NCBI GenBank assembly: GCA_034401135.1 | Contig: JAWZSP010000001.1 | Coordinates: 2,542,001 to 2,606,000 of the forward strand | Reading direction: 5' to 3' | Source of the DNA: Volutella citrinella | Taxonomy: Eukaryota; Ascomycota; Sordariomycetes; Hypocreales; Nectriaceae | Length of the DNA stretch: 64,000 nucleotides | Shown here: positions 11,193 to 19,568 of the stretch, in pieces | Layout: each line of letters opens with the position of its first letter | How positions within the stretch are numbered: position 1 is the first letter of the stretch | The notes under the pieces: model-generated | Databases searched by the model: none | What the model was told of the DNA's origin: nothing | The model's input: the letters and a program-made list of their open reading frames with translations, nothing else | Made by a program: the position numbers and the translations under genes

Positions 11193-12824
11193 TCAAGTCG
11201 CTGAATCGGGGACCTTGTCTCTCTTCAGGCGCCAGCCGCCTTTCCAACCAAGCCAGCCAGTCTCTCTGGGGCCTCTAGCTAGAGCAATTACTATCGACAG
11301 TCCTACAATTGCAACTGCCATCGTGTTAGCTCCGCCAATTTGCTTCTCGGGCGGTACTTTTTACTTACTGCTGCAAGCACCGCTGATCCTCCATCCCCCT
11401 TGGGCGTAAAGCCTATTGCCCACGGCCGTGCCGACCATCTGGCCAATGAAGGCGCAAGCCATGTATGCCGTGTTGACCCTGTTTCGTGCCTTGGGGTTGA
11501 TGTTGAAGATGGCAGCCCGGTTCGCAACCATGGCTGTCTGCTGGCTGAGGTCGATGCTAATGGCCTCAACAATAGGGCCCGCCACAGTGAATGTGCCAAT
11601 GAACGTGCCTACTACTATGCCAATCAAACTGACACACTGCGCCATAAGAATACAAGTTAGAGGAACCCAGCGGTCTATGAGTCTGCCAATGAAGGGGATC
11701 GACGAGATGACGGCCAGTCCGGTCAGTGAGAACAGGCCGATTTGAAGTGACGAGAACTCGTAGGGCTCGGACGCCAGGAGGAACGTCAGCGTTGTCCAGA
11801 ACGAGGTGAAGATGAATGAGAGTGTGAGAATAATGAGGCAGGCTTGCGCTAGAACAGGCTCCGTCACCATCATAGCAGGGATGGAGCCCAGGGCACGGAG
11901 GTAGCTCAAGCCATCTGGGTTTGTCGACGGATAGTCTGGCATGAAGAAGAAGAGAGCCACGGCGAGGAGATACTGGGCGCCACAAGAGAGCCAGTAAATG
12001 TTCCTCCAGCTAGTGAAGTTGCTGACAACGCCGGACAAGAATCTCGCAATCAAGAGACCGGACGTCAATCCGGCGACAACGATAGCCACGCGGGAGGATT
12101 TCTTATCGGCGGGCGCAAAGTCTCCGACAAGGGGGATCATGAGCTGCGGTGTCACTGTCGTAACTCCGCAGAGAAAGGAAAGTGCTCGAAACGCAACGAA
12201 GCTCTGCGTGATACAAAGTCCAATCCACTGTTTCCGACGTCAGCTGCAGTTCCAGCTACAGTACAACAGGCATACACGATTCACATACCATGGTCGCTGT
12301 CGCAAGGACGAGGGCGATAATAAAGGAGCGTCGTTCAAGCATGTCCCCCAGAGGCAAGACGAAGACCAACCCTGCGGCATATCCAGACTGCAGCAACGTA
12401 GCTACCTGGGAAGCTTGCTCAAAGGTGGCACCAAAGTCAATGGCAATCTTATTCAAGATGGGCTGGTTATAATACAAATTGGCAACGGTGAAGGTGGCAG
12501 ACTAGGAGTTGACGCCCTGTTAGCTGGCGCGTGATCACACCCCATTGTCGGTTCTCAGCAACTAACCAGAGCATAGAGTATACAGTGAGATATCGTAAGT
12601 CGCGGGGGGTCTTGAGGGTTCCATCGGACATGCTTGGGGGTAATGATCCTTTGGAACAGGCTGCTATCGTACTTTGAGGGTAGCGCCGGAATGGCCGCAC
12701 ACTCGCCATCGTTGTCGCTCGAGGAAGGCTGTGTTTCTTTGGAATTATCAGGAACGGTTGTTGGTGATGAGTTTACGCCATCAAGCTCCACCGCTGGTTG
12801 TTTGGGGGCTATCGAGGGACTCAT
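11193..12824 (-). CDS. Major facilitator superfamily (MFS) transporter
   Basis: Four exons, 12824-12567, 12501-12289, 12227-11369 and 11314-11193, give 483 residues. The three GT-AG introns are 54-65 nt. A hydrophilic N-terminus of about 75 residues precedes the first span. The first loop contains ANLYYNQPILNKIAIDFG, close to the LYYxQPxL signature of a mainly bacterial-like MFS branch (E. coli YnfM/YgaY type). About eleven to twelve hydrophobic segments follow, with a loop 2-3 motif PLGDMLERRSFI corresponding to the MFS motif G-x3-D-x-x-x-R-R. The tail is short and basic. The substrate cannot be read from sequence; drug or small-metabolite export or uptake are both possible. It is 327 bp downstream of the Hsp70-like gene on the same strand, which may be chance. 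Confidence 0.88.
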
Positions 12825-13785
12825 GGCTCAGTAGGGGTTGACAGACACTTGGCATGGAGCAGGCAGCTTGTCGAAAAAAGGACCAAAAAATGAGAAGGGG
12901 ATGATAAGGAGTAGCCAAGTAGAAAGAGCCTTGTACAGGCGAGTGGTGCAACAGGCGGGTTGCGAGAGAAAGACTCAGCCCCGTCTGTCTGTCTCGAAGA
13001 GGGAAATGAATTGCGAGAGGTGCCGCTTATTGATCAAGCTCCGCATAGTGAGCAACCTCGGGAAGGCTACAATCCGAAGCTGGGTCGGAGTCTCGGAGCG
13101 AAAATTCCAAAATATTAGACAGCATGGGTTGAAGCCGGAATGGGTCACAAATTGAAGCGTCGGGGGACTGGTCGAATCGGCAACTTTGGGGAGGATGAGA
13201 AGACGAGCTTGGGGGTGGAGGAGGCAATGGCATCATTGAGAGAGAGGCCCCTGGCCAACCGGCTTTGAGCCGGATATAAGGAGTAGTTGGCGGTTAATTA
13301 TCGAGGACCCGTCAACTTGCACGACTTACGACATTACCGAGGGTTTAGTTTAGCGTTTAGTCTGAGGCGGGAATTATTGATGCGCTTGCTGGCACGCACA
13401 ACCTGACGAGGTTGACGACAGTGAGGTGAAGCCGTTATAATCCATGGTCGCCTCGAGACCCGGGCTGCTTAGAGCCTCGAAGGTTGCAGCCTTTTAGGAT
13501 GTGGGAGTCAATTAGAGTGACGGTGCTGAAGTTGAGGGGAGCAAGACGCATATAGTTGGGCGACAAAAACGATCCAAGCACCAGAATCGTGCATAGCAAG
13601 CATGAAGATGGGATATGTATCAACGCACATCACAATCATCCCCGTCAGAACAGCCGCGGTCACGCAGTCTCTGTTACAGGGTCCAATAAAAAAAGCTCGG
13701 TCTAAAGAGGAACGGCCATGGGCTTGAGGTGACTCAAAAGGTAAACCATGAGACTGAGCAGACACTACGACATGCTCGACAGGCC
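12825..13785. other. Intergenic region upstream of the MFS gene
   Basis: This is promoter-side sequence for the MFS transporter (minus strand). Short frames on both strands lack introns, domains or composition typical of coding sequence. From about 13.3 kb the sequence leads into the initiator-tRNA region. I see no gene here. Confidence 0.45.
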
Positions 13786-13793
13786 AAAAAAAA
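13786..13793 (-). terminator. RNA polymerase III terminator (T8) of initiator tRNA copy A
   Basis: Eight A residues on the plus strand read as T8 on the minus strand. They begin 7 nt after the 3' end of the mature tRNA sequence at 13801. A run of four or more T is the standard Pol III stop, so this supports a functional Pol III unit. Confidence 0.8.
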
Positions 13794-13800
13794 TACAACG

Positions 13801-13925
13801 TAGCAATTGCACGTTTCGATCGTGCGACCTCCGGGTTATGAGCCCGGCTGAGGAGTATTAGATATTTGTCGTGACTTTTTAGACAAGGTTGTGTACATAC
13901 CGCGCTTCCACTGCGCCAAATTGCT
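13801..13925 (-). tRNA. Initiator tRNA-Met (CAU), copy A, interrupted at position 26/27
   Basis: The two exon parts are 13925-13901 (25 nt) and 13847-13801 (47 nt). Joined, they form a 72-nt tRNA with perfect pairing: acceptor AGCAATT/AATTGCT, D stem GCGC/GCGC, anticodon stem CCGGG/CCCGG, loop CTCATAA (anticodon CAT), and T stem GCACG/CGTGC. Initiator hallmarks are present: the A1-T72 pair, three G-C pairs next to the anticodon loop, and the T loop ATCGAAA (A54, A60). The layout is the same length as yeast initiator tRNA. The gene carries a 53-nt GT-AG insertion between positions 26 and 27 instead of the usual 37/38. An oligo-T terminator follows. The 3' CCA is not encoded, as expected in eukaryotes. 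Confidence 0.93.
13848..13900 (-). other. Spliceosomal-type intron in initiator tRNA copy A (53 nt)
   Basis: On the minus strand the insertion begins GTATGTACAC and ends ACTCCTCAG, with a branch-like TCTAAT about 11 nt before the end. These signals match those of the protein-gene introns in this window. It interrupts the tRNA between G26 and C27, where tRNA splicing endonuclease introns are not found in nuclear tRNAs. Confidence 0.8.
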
Positions 13926-15368
13926 TTGTGGTTGTGATGGATTGTGGGTGTTATTGCGGGTTAAACGGGTCACGGAGATGCAGAATGTGAGGGCTGAGGG
14001 GCCAGCCCTGGTGGGGATTATTGCCCAGAATTATTGCCCAGCTTGTGAGTCACTTTGCAGGTTGCGGAACAAGCTCAAGTGGGGTGGCCTCGTCAACACA
14101 AACTGTGAACAAGGGTTCCTTGCTCAAATTACATCGGGGTTGCGCTGGGAGGAATGAGTGTTGAATGCAATAGAGCAAAAGCGTAGTGGAAATACAACCC
14201 TGTCAACGTCATTTACATACCACAACCGAAAGCTGCCTTACCCTATGTCCAAAGCCGGTATAGTCTCAAAGTCTTGCAGTATCCAGCGGATAGTCTCTTC
14301 AAATTAACAGATCTCCCTGGGTAATTCTGATTTACTAATTATAAACCACTGCTGTTGGGTGAGTTTTCTGATGCTTAGGGTAAGAAATGCCTTGTGAACT
14401 TTCAGCAAGGCTATGTATAAGAGAATAAGTATGGCTCCAGTATGCAAGAAAGCAATTTGGCGCAGTGGAAGCCACGTTTCGTCTGAATAATTTCTAGATA
14501 TAACTTAACTACTCTCCGGTTCTGGGTTAAAAGTAGTTAAATACATTGATATCGTTGGCCAATAACGTCGTTCTGCTGTGAGGCGAGGAAAAATTGGTGA
14601 CAGTGAGGCAGCGGCAGCACTAACGCGGACCCATACCGTAGGGAAAGGACCACACCCGACTTTTTGGGATTGAAACTCCGTATAACGTCGTTAAAAACAT
14701 ATTTGTGATAACCATGACATGTCGTATTGTAAATAAACACAATAATGGTACTAAGTTAGGAGTCGTCCTTTATCCATCACTTCTAGCTGTAGAATTGGGG
14801 TGTCCAGAAGCTGATGATAGCTCCGCGAGGTATGGCAAGAAGAAAAAAATGGATGACGACAAATGGGATCAGAATATCTATAGTAGAGAGCAGCCGGGTA
14901 CTGCCTTGAACTGTGAAGCTTCTAGGCTGGTGCTATATACAACAAGGCCTGTGGGTGCGGCAAGGACACCACCAACACTGGCCGATCACAGTGAAGAAGG
15001 GTATGCAAAGGCCATAATACAAAACTCCATCAAGTAAATATTCCCATTAATTAATACCAGTAGGTGTTTAATTACCTGTCGATATTCCCAAGGTCTCGCA
15101 TCGTCGCGGCGCCCAACCAGAGGTGCTACCTGTGGAAACCCGCTTCCAGAGTCGCTCCTTCCTCGTCAACAGGTTGCAAGCACACCCGCCCAATGGCCGT
15201 CCTTACGTAGATTCGTTCCTTCCAGCTGTTGAGAAACACGGTCATGGAAGCGTAGACGTCTTGCCCGTAGTCAACCGAAAATCCCAAACTCTCATTCCCA
15301 AACCACAGCCTTCAAGCCCAAGCCTACCTTCCTCGATCTCGTTTTTTTTTTCTTTTTTCGTTTTAAAG
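13926..15368. other. Gene-poor spacer between initiator tRNA copy A and the orphan gene
   Basis: This 1.4-kb stretch is locally AT-rich (especially 14160-14560 and 14640-15060) with no credible ORF. It contains a truncated initiator-tRNA 5' half at 14451-14472. A 12-nt direct duplication of ATTATTGCCCAG lies near 14018-14041. A pyrimidine-rich tract at 15300-15368, including a long T run, leads directly to the next start codon. Confidence 0.5.
14451..14472 (+). pseudogene. Truncated initiator tRNA-Met 5' half
   Basis: Twenty-two bases are identical to the first 22 nt of the three intact initiator tRNA copies (acceptor 5' strand, D arm). The match ends at GGAAGC. The next nine bases (CACGTTTCG) match the antisense of the T arm, so the breakpoint may be an inverted junction. 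No anticodon arm or oligo-T terminator follows. This is a decayed or rearranged fourth copy. Confidence 0.75.
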
Positions 15369-16532
15369 ATGTCAACCGAGCGTGCGCGCCTTCTTCTTGC
15401 CGAGCTCCTCAAGGAGGAGGGTGTGTCTGCCGTGCTTCTGCCGACCATGGGTGGTCGGATTGGTGTGCGTCTCGAACTGAGTGCTGGAGAGGAGGAGGAG
15501 AAGGAGATCAAGGCCCTTTTCGGCACCGACAGTAAGTTGGCATTCAAACACACAATGTCACAAAGCTTCTAACAAACTATAGAGCTTTCTCTCCGTCAGG
15601 GAACCAAGAGAAAGGCCGAGGATGATGCTGCTGAGGTTGCCGACGACGAGGACGAGGATGAGGAGCAACTCCTCGAAATCTTCAAGCACAACTCTGGTCG
15701 AGCATGTCATAAGCTCCGCCCAGATGTTTGGACCTCTCATGGAAAGTGGACAAGGCTCTACAAGCACCTCGAGGGTCGTGTCGAGAAGGAAACATCGGGT
15801 GCGGGCGGCAGTCACGGCCGAGTGACCAACCGACCCTTTGTCAGCCATTTTGTTTTGAATGGTGTTATGGTACAGGCTGGATTCGTTCAACAGCAGGCGG
15901 ATGATTATGTTCGCATAATCATTGGGTTTACTCGCGCCAGCTCTCTTCCGCCTACCTACCACGCCATTGGGATGTTCCGCTGCGCCGCGACTGCGGCGAA
16001 GGCATGGTCTGCTCTTGAGCCGACCAGAACAGCTCTGATCACGGCGCTTCCTCGGGCCCGTGTCGCAAGCAAATGGCCATTGCAAGAATCGCGAGCCCTC
16101 ACCTCGGAAATGATTCGGGTTCTGGACGCAGCGGCAGACGGCATGACCGTCGAACTCCTCTCAGTAGGGATCGATGGGTTAACAACAGACGTCTCGAGTT
16201 TTCAATGGCTCCAAAGTACTTGGGGCCAGCGTCTCCGTCTCCGCCTTGTCGCTGTTGTCTCAGCTGAGTTTCCTGGTTCGTTGGAAGCTTTTCCGGTAGC
16301 GTCCAATGGAATTCGGTACGGTGTCTTCGAACTGGTTGAGATTTGCCAGGTACTCGGCAACGACCAGGCTCCCGGAAACGCCGCTTCGAAAACATTGGTT
16401 CAGCTCATCCGAACCGTCCGAGAGATGAAAAATGATCGTGATGAAGGGTATACCCCGCTCAACAGGCTGACTTCTGGTCGCGCAGACTTTCGAGTTTGCC
16501 CGTTGTCGCCGACTGAGTCTGGAGCCGACTAG
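15369..16532 (+). CDS. Hypothetical protein, unrecognised
   Basis: Two exons, 15369-15531 and 15583-16532, join in frame across a 51-nt intron (GTAAGT donor, CTAAC branch, TAG acceptor) to give 370 residues. The ATG follows a pyrimidine-rich leader ending in TTTTAAAG. The N-terminus MSTERARLLLAELLKEEGVS is a likely helix. It is followed by a Lys/Arg patch (KRKAEDD) and an acidic Asp/Glu run encoded just after the intron. The rest is mixed alpha/beta in composition with no motif I recognise. There is no signal peptide or membrane span. It lies between initiator-tRNA copies in an otherwise gene-poor stretch, so it may be lineage-specific. Consistent splice signals and a 316-codon open second exon argue that it is real. 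Confidence 0.65.
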
Positions 16533-18044
16533 AACACTCGACTTTCTCGCGCATTCTTTTACAGAGTTGTGTCATCCATGTGGTTCTAGCTCCAAGTCCA
16601 TCCAATCAATTTCTCATATCGCTAGATTCTTGCGCACCCAAAGACTATGGACAGGTCAAAGTGTCCCTCCTATCAGGTCATGGATAGGTTGTCTTTTTGT
16701 ACAGTGAAGAAAATAACTGTACAGGTGGCGACTGATTTGCAACCGTTGCATACAGTCTAATCCCAGGCCCTGACACAGCTGGAGGATAAGCCACCACCGT
16801 CTTTGTACTAGCTGGACTTGACTGAGCTTTGGGGTCTTGAGGCCTGACGATTGATGGCTCCCTCGAATGCTTACGATATGATGCTATCTTTTGAGAGAAG
16901 GACCTGCCGCTGGATGGTCTACTCTCTCGATGCCAGGAGGTCTTGAGATCTTATGACGAAGGACTCTCTCTTACACTCAAGACATGTCGCCTATTGCCGA
17001 GTATCCCCTTGGGTGATTCGTCCTTTCAGTGTCTGGAGGTCTTGAGGTCTGACTTTTGACGACTCCCTCCTGTAAATGTGGTATATCGCCTACGCTCGCA
17101 TCGGCCGCTGGATTATCCTCTTACATTTTCTGGAGGACTTCCGAGGCCTTGGTGTCCTACATTTCAAAACGTCTTCCCTGGTTTCGACCAACGTGAAAGC
17201 CTGGTAGTCGACAACTCCTTCAAACCTGTGCCGTTCTTGGCTCTTCTGGACTTGTCGCCCTCTGATCCAATATTGGTATTGTCAGCCAGTTCCGGAAGCC
17301 TCGAGCACTGGCGTTCAGTGCCTTCTTCGACACACAATCTAAGGGGTGGCATGCGCATTTTACGAACACCCGAGAGAAATCGATGGTGAAAATGCTGCCA
17401 ACGCATTTCTTTGCCACAGAGACTGGCTGGGTTGATTTCGATAAGCGCCGGCGTTTTTGTTGGGCACATGGGTCTACTTCTGGCTGAACCATGTCGAGCC
17501 TGCTGTCCGATTGACCTTGGGCTACCGGTACCTCTCAATACACTGCGTCACCATGCTCACCATGCACAAAGAGATATGTGCTCCCTCTCGAAGTGGCTGA
17601 TGCTTCTTCTCACACTCGCATTTGGGCTTCTTTTTGCACACAGATGTGATTGTCTTCACACAGGGATTGAAGGATGGGTGGATTTTTCTTGTTTTTCCAC
17701 CTGCCGCTCCGTCTGCGAGTGATCCGGTGATTCCTCGTGCCCCCACCGAAGCCGCCTCCGAGTTTGGAAGCCACCACGATACGTACGAGCCATGCCCTTG
17801 GGGTGCCCCTCATCTTGCACACTCTCGCGCTCTACCTACCTGAGCAAACAAGGCCGGCCCAACCAGTTTGGGAAGATCATTCCCCTTGACACCTCCATTC
17901 TGAACTCAAGATCCCTGTGCACATCGCCTACTCGCGTATCCACATCGCATTGGCTGCAATTTTTCAAGCAGTTGCCTAGAAACAAGCGGGAGAATTGGCC
18001 AGGGGTATACATTCCAAAATAAAAGCCTTCTATACAAGCAACAA
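16533..18044. other. Gene-poor spacer with degenerate tandem repeat
   Basis: No convincing coding sequence. The part 16825-17140 is an old ~100-nt tandem repeat, described separately. The short frames at 17078-17389 and 17411-17722 lack family similarity, introns or good context and are probably chance. The sequence runs into initiator tRNA copy B at 18045. Confidence 0.5.
16825..17140. repeat. Degenerate tandem repeat, unit about 100 nt, three to four copies
   Basis: A core of GG(A/G)GTCTTGAGG(C/T)CTGA followed by a GACGACTCCCTC-like segment recurs near 16831, 16936 and 17035, with a weaker copy near 17125. Inter-core spacings are about 105, 99 and 90 nt. Between the cores, a CGCTGGAT...TCT segment and a TGTCGCCTA/TATCGCCTA segment also recur. 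Divergence is high, so the array is old. No coding potential is preserved. Confidence 0.6.
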
Positions 18045-18168
18045 AGCAATTTGGCGCAGTGGAAGCGCGGTATGTGTCTCTCAAGTCACCAACAGATTGA
18101 ACTTGTACTAACTCATACCAGCCGGGCTCATAACCCGGAGGTCGCACGATCGAAACGTGCAATTGCTA
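18045..18168 (+). tRNA. Initiator tRNA-Met (CAU), copy B, interrupted at position 26/27
   Basis: The exon parts are 18045-18069 and 18122-18168. They are identical to copies A and C and join to a perfect 72-nt initiator tRNA with anticodon CAT. The A box (TGGCGCAGTGG) is in the first part and the B-box region (GATCGAAAC) in the second, so the insertion lengthens their separation by 52 nt. A T6 run follows at 18181-18186. The upstream flank has AT-rich TATA-like words (around 18016-18035), which can assist Pol III in fungi. Confidence 0.93.
18070..18121 (+). other. Spliceosomal-type intron in initiator tRNA copy B (52 nt)
   Basis: The insertion begins GTATGTGTCT and ends ACTCATACCAG, with a perfect yeast-like branch sequence TACTAAC about 11 nt before the end. 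Apart from these signals it shows no extended similarity to the insertions in copies A and C. Confidence 0.85.
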
Positions 18169-18180
18169 GCACAGTATTTC

Positions 18181-18186
18181 TTTTTT
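18181..18186 (+). terminator. RNA polymerase III terminator (T6) of initiator tRNA copy B
   Basis: A T6 run lies 12 nt after the tRNA 3' end, preceded by TTTC. This fits a Pol III stop. Confidence 0.75.
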
Positions 18187-18375
18187 GCATTTGTCGCGAA
18201 TTCCTTTGTGGAGCAATGATGTTCTTTAAATGCTCCTGTTCACTTAGCTTCGCTATTTTTATGTCTTAGGTGCGCCATTGTTGGCCGTTAAAGCACCTGC
18301 ACGGTCGATGTCTGCTTGGGTGGGAATACCCAACGTCTCAAACCGGCAAAAAGCAGCGTGTACGCGCACAAGGGC

Positions 18376-18382
18376 AAAAAAA
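18376..18382 (-). terminator. Possible RNA polymerase III terminator (T7) of initiator tRNA copy C
   Basis: Seven A on the plus strand are T7 on the minus strand, 31 nt beyond the tRNA 3' end. That is more distant than usual, so the primary transcript would have a longer trailer. Confidence 0.55.
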
Positions 18383-18413
18383 GATATGTTCGAGTACAAC
18401 TCGATGCAACCGC

Positions 18414-18542
18414 TAGCAATTGCACGTTTCGATCGTGCGACCTCCGGGTTATGAGCCCGGCTGAGGGACAAGTTAGCCAATGATATCAAATACTGAGATC
18501 ATGCTGGGGGTACATACCGCGCTTCCACTGCGCCAAATTGCT
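18414..18542 (-). tRNA. Initiator tRNA-Met (CAU), copy C, interrupted at position 26/27
   Basis: The exon parts are 18542-18518 and 18460-18414 and are identical to those of copies A and B. The joined product is the same 72-nt initiator tRNA with A1-T72, the three G-C pairs beside the anticodon loop and the ATCGAAA T loop. A 57-nt GT-AG insertion separates G26 from C27. The first good oligo-T run is 31 nt downstream. Confidence 0.92.
18461..18517 (-). other. Spliceosomal-type intron in initiator tRNA copy C (57 nt)
   Basis: On the minus strand the insertion begins GTATGTACCC and ends TTGTCCCTCAG, with a GGCTAAC branch-like site about 13 nt before the end. Its middle is unrelated to the insertions of copies A and B. 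Confidence 0.83.
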
Positions 18543-19568
18543 TCTTCGCTGGATGATGGACGTGGCCGCTTGCTAACACACCTCATGTCGTCCCCCTATA
18601 AGAAAGCGGGGAGCTGATAAGAATTTCAATTATTTAGCGAGTCCTTGAGGAATTCACAAATGGACATTTGACGGAACACAGAAGCCAGACATAAAGTTCT
18701 CAGCTGGCTGAGAGAGACGTTGAGCGCCGTGTGCGGCTCCTGCAGCTGCACGGTTTGGGCGCTTGTCTCGCTGCAAGGGGAAGATTGGTTGCAACGACTC
18801 ATTCGTCCAGAACAATGCGTCTTGGTCCATGTCGTGCATTTCCAGACTAAACCTTCCCGCAACTAAACCCCTGAGTTGCAGCATCTCGCCTTGACCGTAA
18901 CTGTGGCGAGTTTTGCGCGATTCGGCACCTCAGACTGCAAGTGATGCGCTGAGGGGAACTGGGACTAGCTTGAGCCTTGAGTGGGCTGTGCTCCTCCCGC
19001 CTGTTGGCTGGGCCCAGTGCCGCCACACGCGCAGGAGTTCTGTACGGGCTGCGAGAGTGCGTGTCGCACAGCACCTTGGCGGCCTATCGCTCGCTGGGAT
19101 GGAAGACCCTGCAGGGCAGTGCGGGCTGCCCGGGATCGCTAACTGGCCCGGGTTAGTCAGTGCCGGGACGAACCTGGCCCATTGTCCTTAATCTAGTGCA
19201 GACCATCCCCAGGGGCCCCAGAGCGCCTCCCGCCTCCAGCCACTCGAATTATCGGTGAGCCAAAAGGCGTGCATCTGCCCACCACCATTGGCGCGCACTT
19301 TCTGAGCTGAACCCATCCTCATACCCAGACACAGATCTACGCAGCCTCGATTTGGGTGAGCAGGCTGCGCAGCTTTAACCGTCAATCCCCACTGCCTGGC
19401 CTCCACGAGCCTCCATCATCGCGGAAACATCACCCCAGGAGAGCGACGGAGCGTGCTACGCCGTGAGACGGGCTACAGACACACAGCCAGCCAGAGCTTG
19501 GGCCAGCCTCGAATCAGTCTCACCACACCCTCCTCAACCATCCATCGAATTGCACCCCGCCAGCAGCA
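18543..19568. other. Intergenic region upstream of the Arg/Ser-rich membrane protein
   Basis: No convincing gene. The sequence becomes GC-rich from about 18.9 kb. The last 150 bases are C-rich with frequent CA and likely contain the 5' leader of the gene at 19569. Frames across 18913-19191 have no recognisable features. Confidence 0.45.

Larger units (their letters stand above)
18045..18542. repeat. Inverted pair of initiator tRNA genes (copies B and C)
   Basis: Copies B (plus) and C (minus) face each other 3' end to 3' end, with 245 nt between them. The 25- and 47-nt tRNA parts form perfect inverted repeats, while the insertions inside them and the spacer do not match. Such a structure could extrude a cruciform or promote gene conversion. 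Confidence 0.8.

Noticed and set aside
13801..18542. Possibility that the initiator-tRNA loci are tRNA-derived SINEs
   Set aside because: No shared tail or body beyond the 72-nt tRNA, no target-site duplications seen, and perfect cloverleaf pairing with oligo-T stops, which fits real tRNA genes better.
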